64,000 nucleotides of DNA from Buddleja alternifolia (GCA_019426215.1 CM033406.1:3735001-3799000), one strand, 5' to 3'. Positions 48,701 through 61,175 are shown, counted from the first letter of the stretch. Translations and numbers: made by a program. Notes: generated by a model not told the origin, from the letters alone.

Positions 48701-48961
48701 GAGGAAACGCCTGATAAATCAGCTGAAGCGTTCAAGTCTGCATTTACAAGTATTCCAGCGTCTGCTTAAGAACTCGTTCAAGCATCTCCACCAGAGGATA
48801 TTCCTGACGCTTCTGAACCTGTTACTGTTGATAGTGCTGATGATCTGTCTCTTGACATTCGAGGTACTGTTTTTGATCCAGCTCATCAAGTTTCTTTTGA
48901 CTCTCTCAAACACTCATCAAGGTTCAAGCGACCGGTTCCTCAAGCGGTTCCTTCAGATGAG
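45759..48961 (+). pseudogene. Downstream additional ORF region (env-like position), broken
   Basis: Coding-like sequence continues in one phase from about 45758 to the junction at 48961, but is cut by TAG at 45956-45958, TAA at 47417-47419 and TAA at 48767-48769. The likely start codon, ATG at 45759, is in another phase, so a small indel near 45780 is also implied. Two long pieces remain open: 46142-47419 (425 codons, with a Lys/Arg-rich KRRKL and an Ala/Glu-rich tail) and 47444-48769 (441 codons). The N-terminal part resembles the retrotransposon-associated plant transposon protein domains; I see no clear signal peptide or membrane anchor. Sireviruses often carry an env-like gene here, but an envelope role cannot be shown. 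Confidence 0.7.
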
Positions 48962-49771
48962 ACTATATGGTTATTTATCTTGTGTGGCAGTGAGTTAGAC
49001 TGCTGACCAAATGTGCCAGTTAGTGAACTTTGCCATTCTCCAATTTAGGTATTTGGTAGATCTTAATGCTCTCAAATTATTTATTTAATTCTTCTATCTT
49101 TTTCAAGTACTTGATCGTTCTAGCTTTCTTGGCCTTGTATCGTCCATCCGCCTGGAAGGATACCAGTGGAGAGTTAGAATATATCATCAGGTTCTTGGAC
49201 CCAACCTTTAATGCAATCTTTACTCTGATGATGAGAGCTTCATACATTGATTTAATATTAGATGCCTTAAATTCGAATTCTATGGCGTACTCCAGCACGT
49301 CTCCTTCGGTCGTAGTTAGCAAGCACTGTTTCATCTTCATTCCACGAGGATGTTGCGGAGCCGTCCACATGAAACAACCACATCTTGTTTTCCAGTTGGG
49401 TGGAGGATACTTCTTATATGAAGTCGGCTAAAGCTTGTATTTTATGGCAGATCTTGGGGAGTAGGAGATATCGAACTCGCTTAACTCCACTGCCCACTTG
49501 ATTATCTTCCCAGAGACTTTAGAGCATCCCAAAATCTACTTTACCGGAGGATTGATGTGATGAGATTTACTCGTATCCTTTGAGATTCTTCATATTTCTT
49601 TTCCGATACAACTTCATCATATCTCTTAGAATTTTCGATCAGTTAGGAAATTTCATGTTAGATGTTTTAATGATGACAAGATAGGATTTTATGTCAGACC
49701 CCAAAATATAATGTAAGTTTATGTTTCATAGATCAATTGTATAAGCATTTGAAAGAATGTAATTTTGTTAG
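48962..49771 (+). repeat. 810-bp copy of the element's own 5' flank
   Basis: From ACTATATGGTTATTTATC on, this matches 37023-37832 almost base for base. 48962-49640 equals the gypsy RNase H region 37023-37701, and 49641-49771 equals the first 131 bp of the old LTR. It sits between the downstream ORF and the 3' LTR, in place of the normal end and polypurine tract of the element. Confidence 0.93.
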
Positions 49772-51313
49772 TGTTAGGAATTTCATGTTAGATGTTTTGA
49801 TGATGACAATTAGGACTTTGTGTTAGACCCCAAAATATGTAAGTTTGATTTTAGTATAAAATTTGTATAAGCTTTGAAGCGTTAGTTTTGTAATAGGCTT
49901 ATTAGGCTTTGTTTTATTTTACTTTAGATTGTTAGGCTAAGTAGTCTTAGGCTGAGCGTCTGATAATTTCTGAGTGAGTTTATCAGTGGTAAAGTTCGAA
50001 GACTCAAGCGCCTGATTTCTGAAAGAAGATAAAAGTCTCCAAGCGTTCAATTGACCAGCTACATCAAGCGTTTCCTTATGGGACAGAAGTAATTTCACAT
50101 GAATTTATTTCTAAGTCCAGAAGGAGTTTAATGCAAATATTCTCAAAGCATTAAGTACCAACGGGTATTTAATTCAAATGCATTAAATGCTGATAAGAGC
50201 ATTAAATGTGATAAGCACTTTCAGACGTACGGAGAAGCCACCCTATTGGACTGTCAACTATCTCAGACTGCAGCACCAACTTTTGTGCAGCAGATTTTCA
50301 AGAAAAAGGACAAAAGTTGTTCACTCGCAGAAGTGAGAGACACGCGCCTGTGCATGGGTCAAACGGACACTTTCTCCAAGAATGCCTATAAATAGGACTT
50401 CAACAACAAGCTAAATACAACAATTAATCTTCAAGTCGAATTGCTGTTGCATTTAAGTCTCATTCCTTAAACTCTCAGAAAAGCCAGAATATTCAAGAAA
50501 ACATTCCCTCTGCTTTTCTTCAATCCTGAGACAGTCAACAAATATCTCAAACATTCTTTTCGAAGAAACCACTTTCCTACTGAGATATTTCCAAGTTGTT
50601 TGAACTTCATCAAAATCAAACAAGCTATTTTTAGAAAAACCCATCCAAGCCTCGCGATCTGTGTGATGTCGAAGTTGGATGCTTGCATCATTTCTGGGTG
50701 AAAGAAGCAAGGAGATTGAAGTGATTTGGAGCAGAAATCTGTGTGATCAAGGAGCTCAAGTCATCGACATCTATCTCTCCCTATTGTGTAGAATATTCTG
50801 TGTGATTCTTTGAGAATCACTTTAGTGGATTGCCTCCAAGTGTTCAAGGAGAAGAAGGACGTAGTTGGGATTACATCACCCAACGAACCTTACAAATATT
50901 GTGTTATTTACTTTTCAGTCAATTCTTTCATATCATATCATTGCATAAATTGATTAAGTAAAATACAATCAAACGCTAAGCAACTAAGAAACTTCAGGTG
51001 ACGCTAAAGCTTTCAAAAGAAGACTAGAAAAATCATTCTGTTGTGCTAACACTAATTAAAGAACTGAACGCTTAAACCCACTCGGTTAAAGTATTCAAAT
51101 CTTGAATTCTAAGTTAACTCTCTAAAAACAGTCTTCATGAGACGCTTAACCTAAGCGTCTATATTTCTAAGTAAACGCTTAGTCACGCGTTCACATTTCA
51201 AGCGTCCAAAACCATTTTAATACGAAACCTTTTTGAAGTCGAAAAAGACTTCAGGGTCTATTCAAACCCCCCCCCCCCTTCTAGACCCTTTCGTATGCCA
51301 CTTGGGACCAACA
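49772..51313 (+). mobile_element. 3' LTR of the young Sirevirus-type element
   Basis: It starts TGTTAGGAATTTC and ends GGGACCAACA, followed by the TSD GTTAG. It matches the 5' LTR along its full 1.54 kb with few differences by eye and has a shorter C run (51267-51278). Confidence 0.93.
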
Positions 51314-51318
51314 GTTAG

Positions 51319-52672
51319 GCTTGGTATTTTTATCTTTGTAGATTTTAGACTCAGTATTAGATACCAAATCGCTAATAGAATTTTAGGTGAGCGTATTAGA
51401 GATGAAGTTGAAGATCTGCGTCTGAAGTCAGAAGAAGATGAAGATTTATCCTTAGCGTCCGTTAAACGCTAAAGGACTATTTCAGGATTCATGGGTCAAG
51501 CGCTTAAAGCACCCTAGCAATCAGAATCAAATTCACCTGAAGTAAATTCTCAAGTCATGAAGGACTTAAGTGCAATCATTCAACGGACATTTATTTCCAA
51601 CGGAAAATAAATTCAAATGCATTAAATGCCTGATAAGATCATTAAATGTGATAAGCCAATTTGACTTGTGGACAAGCCACCTTTTGACTAGACTATTAGA
51701 AATTCAGAGTTTATAACTGCTCCTGTTCAATCGGAACCAGCAGGAATTCAGGAATGTCAGAGAAAAGGTATAATCACGCGCCACGTGAAAGGCACACTCT
51801 CACATGTGTCCAACGTACAGATCCCAAGAATTGCCTATAAATACCTCCTTCCAGCAAACCCTAAAAATATAGAAACACAGAGAGAGATATACGTACATGC
51901 GCAAGAAAAATTTGCTGAAGAAAAATCTTAGAAACTCCATAGCCAAAATCTTTCAAGCTTTTTACATACGTTCCATACAGTCAAAAATATCTCATACATC
52001 TTCCAAAGAAGAAACCTAAACTCTTACTGAGATATTCCAAATTGTTTGATCTTTCCAAAAACAAACACACCCTTGTGATAAAACCCTCAACCTTTCATCT
52101 GAGTGAGAAAGTTGTTGAAACCCCTTACAGACAGTATTTCTGAGTGAGAGAAGCTTGTAGAAGAAGATGTTCATTGGTGCTGACATTTGTGTGATCAAGG
52201 AGGCCGAGATCATTTTCACCTATTTACTATCTTGTAGAAGATTCTATGTGATTTTTTGATAATCATCTTAGTAAATTCCCTCCAAGTGAAAAAGGAAAAG
52301 AAGGACGTAGCTGGGATTACATCACCTAGTGAACCTTATATATTTTGTGTCATTTACTTTTATTATTGTCTTGTTTTATATTATTTTATCCATTCTGAAA
52401 AAGACAAGTCAATCTGCTAAGCGACTATTTAACCAAAACGAACGCTAAAGCTTTAAAATCATTTCCGCTGTGCTAACCCTGATTAAGCGATCTAAGTGTT
52501 ACCCTACTTTGGTAAATTGCTGAAATCACTAAGTCTAAGTTATTTTTACTGTAGCGTCTGACTCAAGCGCTCAACTTTCTAAGCATTCTAATCTTTAAAA
52601 GTGATACAAATTTTTTGAAGTCAAAAAAGACTTCAGGGTCTGTTCAACCCCCCCTCCCCCTCTAGACCCTTT
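51319..52672 (+). mobile_element. Old Sirevirus-type solo LTR, second segment
   Basis: It continues the LTR begun at 37702-37832 after the young insertion. Its internal words follow the young LTR order but with many substitutions: GCGTC-rich text, GCCTATAAATA at about 51834, and TTCAGGGTCTGTTCAACCCCC near the end. It is cut at CCTTT by the copia solo LTR; the last bases are 54760-54781, ending GGGACCACCA. Confidence 0.8.
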
Positions 52673-54754
52673 TGTTGGGTTGACTCATTCCCTCGGGTGG
52701 CTCGTGGCAGCGGAAATTAAAATTTTACAAAAGTAAACGTACAACCACCCGAAAACAGGAATATGGAATTGGTTCGATCGAATTTAATAAGGAGGTAAAC
52801 GAAATTATACCTTTCGAAAATTTCGTTTCACCTCGTACTTTGGATCTCAGCAACCCTGTGGTGTAAATCCACACAATTTCCCTTGGGTGAGAAATTGCCC
52901 GTCGTTTTTCGTATCTCCCGGTTTAGAGTGCTCCAAGCGTCGCACCTCTAACATGTATCCACACCTCGTTCAAGTCACCAATCGTCTTGCCTTGCATGCT
53001 AGACAACAAAACGATTCTAAGCTTAACTTAGGCTTGATTATGTGAAAGGTAGGAATATTTTCTAAGTCGTTTAATTCAACACATGAATAGAACGACGTCT
53101 TGTTGGAAAGAGGAGAGAAGTGGCCGATTTTAGGTCTAAGAGAGGGAGGCGGGTTTTTCAGCTTTGTCATCATCTATTTTAGTCTTCTTCATCTCTTATT
53201 TATAGGTGAAGATTACCTAGAGTCCTATTAGGAAAAGGAAACTTCCTTTCTCCCAAACTCTCTAGTAATCCTTATCCTATGAAGACTTGGACGAGGGGAA
53301 AACTCTTTTCCTCTTCCACCACACATAAAATCGCCCCCTCCCTTATTTACACTCACAAATCGGTCAACTCCATTTAATTGGACTTTAGGATTTAATTTTG
53401 ACTTCTCAATTTAATTATAGGTGCAACCCATCAATTAAATACAAGTCAAATTAAATCCAACCAACTAATTCCAACAATTATTTATTTAACTTGGGCTCCA
53501 CCCAATTTAAATAAAATACTTGGACTCTACTAGGTCCATTAATTTAATTAATTCTACAAGATTAATTAAAAGAGTAAAATTAATTGAATCCTTCAATTAA
53601 TTTATATTCCATATTAGGAAAGTACTAAACTTTCCTAATTCCCTCAATTTCCTCAAAATTGATTAATCACATCTATTCAAGCAGTGACTCTCTCGAGTTA
53701 GTGTGTGACCCCTTAGGCTCGTTTCTATCTAATAGTAAGTACACCTTCCCACAGTGCTAGTGTACCTTCCTAAAATGGAAAGTACTAGATTAAATCAATC
53801 ATTTGATTTAATCAAGCCTCGAATTAGTCACCAAGCTAATTCTCAGCACTTACAAATCGCGGTTGCCCACCTAGCATAGGGTCCCAAAGACCTAGATAAA
53901 ACGAAAGTAAAGATACGCCTTTTGCGATCTTGATCCTCGTATAAGTAAGATCTCTCTATCTAATCTCCCGATTGAATCTAGAGCATTGGCTAAGGTCGAA
54001 GCTCTATTAATTCAATACTATGTTTCCCATGTTTTGTGAAATCGACTTCGACTATCTAAACAAGGAAACCCTACGCCTCTTTAAATATCATACTTCGGCC
54101 GAAGATTCCTTAAGTCGATTCACTATGTAACCATAGGAGATTAACCGACTGGCTAATGTCAAAGATAGATTCCTCTTGATTCTCACGTGCCTTACTACGT
54201 AAGACGTGCATGTCTGAGTTTGCCCATATTCGATCATTTAAAGTGATCATGTAACAAATCAAGAACATGCGCAGTTACGCATCAAACATCCAATGGAATC
54301 TTAGGTCCATAAGGATTGCTCTTATACTACAAGACCACTGGAAGTTCCACATTCGACTGGGAATCCATTTCAGGAACTTCCATGGGGTTGTTCAGTTCGC
54401 CCATTACCACAATGGCAACCCTCATATATGCATTGGCTTTCACCGTGCCAGTATCTATGGAACGAGATACACTTCTACCAGAGTATGCATCATATGAGCA
54501 AGTCTTTTGGGTTGCATCGATATCCCTTTATCTCGATGAACCCTTTCACGACTTGGAACAATGTTTAAAGATCACAGCCTTCGAGACATATTCCATCATT
54601 GCCACACCCAATGTGCAATGATGTCCCATAGCTATGTGTGATCCTTCGAGACTTTATTCTAAGCCAAAGTAAAAACTAATTTAAGAATAAAGACATGCCA
54701 CACATAAAAAGAGATTGACTTTATTTATAAGAAAACGATTGTTCAACTCTAACA
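52673..54754 (-). mobile_element. Copia-type solo LTR with TSD CCTTT
   Basis: CCTTT lies at 52668-52672 and 54755-54759. The block starts TGTTGGGTTGACTC and ends CTCTAACA, 2,082 bp. The text on its two sides joins to the normal LTR phrase CTAGACCCTTTTGTATGCC, confirming insertion into the old Sirevirus LTR. Short frames inside (52970-53173, 54267-54621) are not genes. Confidence 0.93.
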
Positions 54755-54759
54755 CCTTT

Positions 54760-54781
54760 TGTATGCCACTTGGGACCACCA
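54760..54781 (+). mobile_element. Old Sirevirus-type solo LTR, last segment
   Basis: TGTATGCCACTTGGGACCACCA corresponds to the last bases of the young LTR, with one change near the end. Gypsy-like sequence resumes after it. Confidence 0.75.
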
Positions 54782-55039
54782 CGAACAACTTGGAAACTTT
54801 AGAATTTCCTAAGGTTTATTTTACATTGCCATAATCCTTTACTTTTTCTAGAATTATATTCAGTATCATTTTTTTTTCTTTTCAAATAAAGTTCTTTCTC
54901 TTCTTGTTTGTTTCTTATATGTTTCTCTTGTACTAGTATATACTTCAATTTTTCACAAATGGGAATTTTTCTTTATTCATCGCGATAATATCCCTTCCTC
55001 GTGTTAAGCAAAAAAAAGTGGTGTTGACCTCTTCTTTCC

Positions 55040-55750
55040 CTATAAGTAAATGCTAGCCTCTTACGAGCAGTCTGTGGAGTCAAAATCCTTCGAGGTGGTC
55101 GTTGGATTTTTCGGGGCGGATTCATGGAATCTTGGGTATGGCACCAACTCTCTGTTGATGACGTACTATTATTTTGACTCCACACATTGTGCATGCGTTT
55201 CTCGTTGCCTTACAATATATCCTTGTTTCTATTGTCTTTTTTTTTTCTTGCGAAGATGTTTGCCTCTTTATAGTTCTTCTAATCTTTTCTTTGCCGCTCC
55301 GAATATACTTAAGGCCATCCTCAAAAATCAAGCTAAGTCGCCAACTCAAGGGAAGGGTCAGAATGCTAAAAAGAAGTTGCCGAGTCCCCTGTAGGAGACC
55401 GTCAAACGCCTGAAGTTTTCTCTCATTTTCAAGCTGCAGAGAAGCCTATTGAGATAGTTGTTGGGAAGCGTGGTGTAGATGTTGTTGCGCGCCCTTGTGA
55501 GATAGTTCGGGTCAAGGATTTGATGAAAACAACTCGCAGTCGAGCTCGCACACGTCCTTGTGCTCTGCACATGTTTATATTCTCCAATGAATATCATTCC
55601 AAACATTCTTTTGATGATATCACAACGCCTTCAAAGCGCCCGAGGGGACTTTTTGATCATGAAACTTTCGTCAGTTCGATGTCTAATGAAAGGTTACCAC
55701 TCTTTTTTTGTTTTTGTTGTCAGCAGAGTGTTTTGGGTATACATTGAGAC
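55040..55750 (+). pseudogene. Second piece of antisense ORF of a Tat-like gypsy element
   Basis: Two plus-strand pieces are open: 55050-55394, and a frame from about 55390 to 55747 with phrases such as IEIVVGKRGVDVVA and TTPSKRPRGLFDHET. The first bases share GTGTTGA..TTCTTTC and GAGTCAAAATC with the start of the ORF region at 32665-32730, so both belong to one gene family. Its position right next to the protease fragment means that RT, RNase H and integrase are deleted on this side, or a second element copy is present. Confidence 0.45.
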
Positions 55751-56009
55751 AATGGGTTATTATTGAAGGTTCTATGCCCACTAGGTCCTCAGCCGACTAA
55801 GCGAAGATGTCTATGTGCGTTCGAAGTAGACAAGTTAAGTGTGATAAGACCTCATGGTCCAGTTGCGATCCTACTCGTGCGACTTTGTTAGGATCGCACG
55901 AAACCGACTCAATAGTAAGCAGCTTTTCTGTGGACTTTACATTAGGCAGTTAATGCGTCTCCTTTCCTCTTTCATCAAATGCATTACCTCTTATTATTTA
56001 GCTCTCATT

Positions 56010-56246
56010 TTATCTGGCTGGGAACTTCATCTTCATGTGATATATTGAGATGATTTCTTTGAAGGAATTCAGTGTGGACCTCCTTAGTGTTGCGTTGCAT
56101 GCCGAGGGAGAATTTACCATCGGAAACTTCATCATCCTGGTTTTACTCCAAGACTCTTCTCCTAGTGAGAGAGGTAGCTGTATTTGACCTAGCGAGTGAA
56201 ATAGTTCACCAGCGAAACCTAGGAGAGTGGTATCTACAAGTTCCAT
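56010..56246 (-). pseudogene. Gypsy protease fragment
   Basis: The minus frame reads MELVDTTLLGFAGELFHSLG and then GQIQLPLSLGEE, ending IYHMKMKFP. This is the protease-to-RT link of plant Tat-like polyproteins. The reverse transcriptase expected after it is not recognisable. Confidence 0.7.
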
Positions 56247-56739
56247 TTTTATGTCTTCGAGGTTTCACTTGCTTGCACGCTTTATTGGAAAGCATGTCCA
56301 CATAGCTACCATTATCTATGCAGACCCGTTCATCATCATAGTTAGTGATAGTGGTGGTGATGACCAGGGCATTGTGATGAGGACACCAAAGTTAAGATCT
56401 ATTCACCAGTCCGAATTGAGTGAGTGGTCCTGCATTTACCACAACTATCTTTTTGTCTAACGTCGAATAAGCTGGCTCATGGATAGCACTTATATGAGCT
56501 TGCTTGGCTATGTGAGGGTCTCCATCGATAGGACCTCTGTATATCCTTCTTATAACTCCCTTACGAGCAAAGTTAGTCCCCTTATTATTTTTTTCTATCC
56601 TCGATTGTTTTGGGGGGCTTTCCTAGGGTGTGGCTCTATGGCTGCAACGGTGCGCTCATTCTCTTTCATTGTAGTATCTTGACGATAAGGGGATTTTTTT
56701 GAATAACCTGTATTTTTTTTACGCAATCTCGACATATGA

Positions 56740-57187
56740 GTAATTGCGGATGCCCACTATTGATCATTCTCTTTATCTCATTCAATAGGTGTCGACGCTC
56801 ACTAGCGTCAGGTCCATAATCTTTGAGGAATCAACAGTATTTATCAGGCTTAGTGCTGACAAGTCCTGGTCGAGCCCTAGAGGGCCATCTTACGCAGTTC
56901 TTATGCCCCATGAGCTCTTGAACGAGTGTGGCCTTTAAAGGTGTGTGGCGGCTGTAGCAATTATCACCCTTTTCCATGTCCTCAGAACGAGGCCTTTTAA
57001 GCGAATGTTCAACTTTCTTCTTATTCTTGCTCTGAATTTGAGCTTCAGTTCCCTTCATTCTTGCCACTTCTTCCGGAGCGTATTTTTCAGCGCTAGCTAA
57101 CAGGTTTTCAAGACTCATAGTAGGCTTCTTGGTGAGGGTTCGAAAGAATTCACCATCATTCAATCCTCGAGCGAATACCTTAGACAA
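56740..57187 (-). pseudogene. Gypsy gag fragment
   Basis: The minus frame 57187-56831 has the typical Tat gag core: FARGLNDGEFFRTLTKKP, a LLASAEKY motif, a Lys/Arg-rich linker and HTPLKATL. The CCHC zinc knuckle that should follow KYC is broken by a stop and by loss of later Cys and His residues. Upstream gag continues in broken form to about 58890. Confidence 0.75.
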
Positions 57188-58893
57188 TATCTATGCATTA
57201 GCTAGAAGAGACCTCAAAGGCGGAAGCACTAAACCTTTGTATATACCTCCGCAGGGGTCCGTTGTCCCCCTAATGCATGCCGAAAAATCATAGGGACGTC
57301 TTTTGATACCTGTTTCCACACGCAAACTGATGTGTGAACACTGAGCTTAACTTCTTGAAAGAGTAGATGGAGTTTAGTGCTAGCTGATTAAACCACTATT
57401 AGGCAGCTCGCGTCAATGTTGTTAAGAAAACACGACACTTCACTTCATATGAATATTGATGCCACAACGCACAGTTCTCGGACTTTCCCAGATGCTTTGT
57501 AGGGCTTGGTGATTCATCATATTCCTTTCTGGAGGTATCCCTACTCTAAGGTGTTGTGTCATCTGCATATCCTCAAACCTTTTGATTATGTCAGCTTGAG
57601 GCATCTGCACAGTTTCTTGAACTAGATATCCTTGCCTAGAGAAGCTATTCCCGCTCCAAGTATGTTTGTTCGGACTATATCTTAGTTAGTCCCCCCTTGA
57701 GCGATGATTTACGAGTTGATGATGACTCCGATAGTAGGTTGTGACGGCCGCAGTGGTGGAATGATTGGTAATACTTGAGGAAAGGGGTGGTACTTTCGGG
57801 ACATCTGGCGGTAGCAGTAGTGGGACTGCTTCTAGTAATGGTGCCTGTGGTTAGAAGAATTGGAAAGATTTTGGCATTGCTTGGGAATGGTGTAACAGTT
57901 GTATGTATGCACTCTTCCTGCTAGTAAAACAAATCATGTTGAAGTCGACATGTGCATCGGTAGCATTGTTGAAAGCGAGATTGAGTACATCGATGGTAGT
58001 AGTATATCTTGCAAGCTCAAAAGTTGTCCTTTTGGTGCCAATGCTTGAGCAAATCACGTGATAATGGTGAAAGAAGCTTGCCTGCTAGGTGGTAGTGGGA
58101 TAGCTTTCATAATGAACAACACAACAAATGATAAAGCTTCTTTTGCAATAGGTCATGGTAGAGCTTGCACAACAGGGTATGAAACAGCTTGCGCAGCAGG
58201 CGTCAACAAGTTAAGCTTGTGCATCAAGAGACCTCACTCCTTACTGGGACAATGGAGGGACATAACTTCACTTCTAATTTCACAAGTCTTCCGGTAAGTG
58301 GTGGAATTACATATGTTAGCATAGTATACAGCATCCCCACAAGTGAAGCTACTAGATGATCGAGAATGGAGGAAAAGAGCCTGTAAAGCAAGTGTTAACG
58401 CTTCAATATTTAAGTCAATGTAATGTTTGGAGGAAAACAGTCATTAATATTCGAATGTAGAGGATAGAGATCTTGTAAAATAATGAGTTCGTGTATCCTC
58501 CAAAAATGATGAATGTGATTGCGTTAAAAACAAAAGGAGTGCGAGTGGGATAGCTCCCGGTGCGGATGACATCGCTTGGAAGCCATTGTTTTGAAGAACT
58601 GAGGCCATAGCTACTGTAAGCTAGCATCCCAATGATCATATAGTAGCAGTACATTCCTCAACAGTGGAAATCTCGACATTGCGTTGAGGGGTATGGAACG
58701 CGTAACCCCATGACCTTGCTCTACGACTCCTTATACCTCGTGATTAGCGGATGGAAGGCTATGGAACAGAGACATGGGCCCAGAAGTTGTGCAAGTAGGC
58801 GGCTGTTTGAGTCTGGAGGTTGCACAGGATGCGGTGTTGGGAGCACCTGACAGAGTAGATGTCTGGCGCGCCAACTTATTTGGGCGCCATCAT
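57188..58893 (-). other. Decayed upstream gypsy gag region
   Basis: This lies between the recognisable gag core and the inverted copia LTR. Open pieces at 58057-57851 and 58942-58721 (minus) are probably remnants of the gag N-terminal half; no clean motif can be assigned. Confidence 0.4.
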
Positions 58894-61093
58894 TGTAATA
58901 ATTAAACTTTGTGTACAATCTTTTTCTGATAAACAAAGTCAATTTATTGTGGCAATCTTTATTCTTATATTTGTGTATTTAGACATGTTAGAATAAAGTC
59001 TCCAAGGCTGTGATCCTCAAAATATTTTTCAAGTCATTAAAGGGTTCGTTAAGATAAAGGGATATGATGAACCCAAAAGACTTGCTTGTATGATACATAC
59101 TCTAGGAGAGTGTATCTCGTACGGTGAAAGCCGGTGTATATATGAGGGTTCCTATTTGGGAAAAAGGTAAACTAAACTACCCCAACGAAGTTCCTTAAAA
59201 GGAATCCCACTCGAATCTGGAACTTCCTACTGTCATATAGTATAAAAGTAATCCTCATGGACCTGAGATTCCATAGGTTGTTTTGTTTGTGATCCATCAC
59301 ACTTTGATTGAGTTCATAATCACATAGGTGATCGTCATATGGAGTATTTTGGGTGTGATCTGATCATATATGGAGATATATGAGAATCAAGATGGGACCC
59401 ATTTCTGACTTTCATGGTTAGTGCATCTCCTATGCTTACATAGTGAGTTGACTTAAGGAATCTTCGACGGAAGTAAGGTATCTAAAGCGGTGTAGGATCT
59501 CCTCGTTTAGATGATCAAAGTCAACTCTACTGTAAATGGGAAACATGGATATTGAGTTATTAGGGTATCGACTAAACCTATATCCTAGACTCAATCGGGA
59601 GATCAGATGGAAGGATCTTACTTATACAAAAATCATGATTGTGAAAGGCGTATCTTTACATTTTGTTTATGTCTAGGTTTCCATGGCCCGTTGCTAGACA
59701 CTAACCACGATTTGTAAGTGTCATGAATTAATATGGTGATTAAGTCAAGACTTAATTAAATCAAGTTAGATTTAATCTAGTATTTTCTATTTTAGGAAAG
59801 TACACTAGCACTTTGGTAAAATGTACCTACTACTGGCACATAAACGAGTCTAAGAGGTCACACACATAACTCTGTAGAGTTTCCACTTTTATAGTGTGAT
59901 TAATCAATTTGTGGAAATTGAGGAAATTAGGAGAGTATAGTACGTTCCTAATTAGGAATATAAATTAATTGGTAAGATCCAATTAATTAAACCATTTAAT
60001 TAATCTAGGTGAATTAATTAATTAATAGACCTAGTAGAGTCCAAGAATTTTATTTAGTTAGGCTAGCCCCAAGTTAAATAAATAAAATGAATATTCGGTG
60101 GAAATAATTAAAGTTAGACTTTAATTATTGGAATTAATTAAAAGGATTGGATTCTTTTATTAATTAATTATTGGAGGTAAGAATTAAATCAAGAGATCAA
60201 AACTTGGACTCCTAGATAGAGAAAGGGAGGTGTGTTGGGCGTGTGAGATGAGAAAGGGAATTCTTTCCTTCCTCAACTTCATGACCATGGTGAATCTTAG
60301 ATGATTTATTTAGTTAAGGAAAGATAAGTTACTTGGTAACTAAGTATATTCCTTAAGCAATTATATGTATATTAGATATACATGCAAGTAATACATATAA
60401 TATATATATGGACGTGTGTGTATATATATATATGATATATACATCTATTATATATATGAATCTATATCAAGTATATCTAGAAATAAGGAGAGAATAATAT
60501 CTTGGAGATTTAATCTTACCTTATATCTAATTGTACTAGGGTTAGGATTCTATCTATATATGTGAAGAGAAAAACTACTCTTGCTCCTACACACTACAAA
60601 TCGGCCCACGTATTAAAAAGAAGAGGAAAAATTCGGTCCTCCCTTCTCTCTTTGAAAGCCGCTCGTACCCATTATTCAAGGTGTAATTTGCTCATGTGTT
60701 GAGCTTAATTACTTAGAAATATATTTTCACTCCTTCACACATAAAGCCTAGATAATTATCTCTAGATTTGTTCTATTAGCTAGCACTGGAAATAGGACAA
60801 TTGGAGATTCAAGGAGGTGTAGATACTCTTAGAGGTGCAGCAATTGAGGCGCTTCATCCAAGAGATACAACGAGGGATTTTTGTGGAATCAATACGGATT
60901 TTGGAAGCTCGTAGTGGGTTGATAAACATCCAACCGAAATTAAAATTCGTTGTTGGTAATTTTACGTTTCATATTTTATCTCATAATAGATTAATCGAGC
61001 TGACTATAATCCGTGTCGAGGTGTTTTATTGTTATGCATTAAAATTTTTAAATATATCTGTGTTAGTCACCTCAGGGATTACCCAACCCAACA
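58894..61093 (+). mobile_element. Copia-type LTR, inverted copy of the 52673 family
   Basis: It starts TGTAATAATTAAAC and ends ACCCAACCCAACA, about 2.2 kb. Read in reverse complement it follows the LTR at 52673-54754: AAGGCTGTGATC, AAAGGGATAT, ACCCAAAAGACTTGCT and GTGTATCTCGT occur in the same order. No matching 5-bp flanks were found (ATCAT left, GCACC right), so the ends are less certain or the site has decayed. It interrupts the gypsy gag. Confidence 0.75.
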
Positions 61094-61175
61094 GCACCAC
61101 TAGAGCGGATATGACTGGAATACGCATTTCTTGTCGGCGCACATACACTACGAGCCACAGGCCGTGCATTTTTCC

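Larger units (their letters stand above)
37833..51313 (+). mobile_element. Sirevirus-type Ty1/copia retrotransposon, nearly full length
   Basis: The element runs LTR - initiator-Met PBS - gag - pol - spacer - additional (env-like position) ORF region - duplicated flank - LTR, 13,481 bp. GTTAG at 37828-37832 and 51314-51318 is its target duplication, inside an older LTR of the same family. Both LTRs are about 1,543 bp and differ at few positions by eye, so the insertion is relatively recent. Gag and pol frames are long and open, but two in-frame stops separate them, and the downstream region is broken. No polypurine tract precedes the 3' LTR. Confidence 0.9.

Noticed and set aside
44930..48961. 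Downstream region as a functional envelope gene
   Set aside because: It has three in-frame stops and a start in another phase, and no clear signal peptide or membrane anchor is visible. Only its position is env-like.
54267..54621. Plus-strand ORFs as genes
   Set aside because: They lie in the copia solo LTR, and the homologous part of the inverted LTR does not keep the frame.
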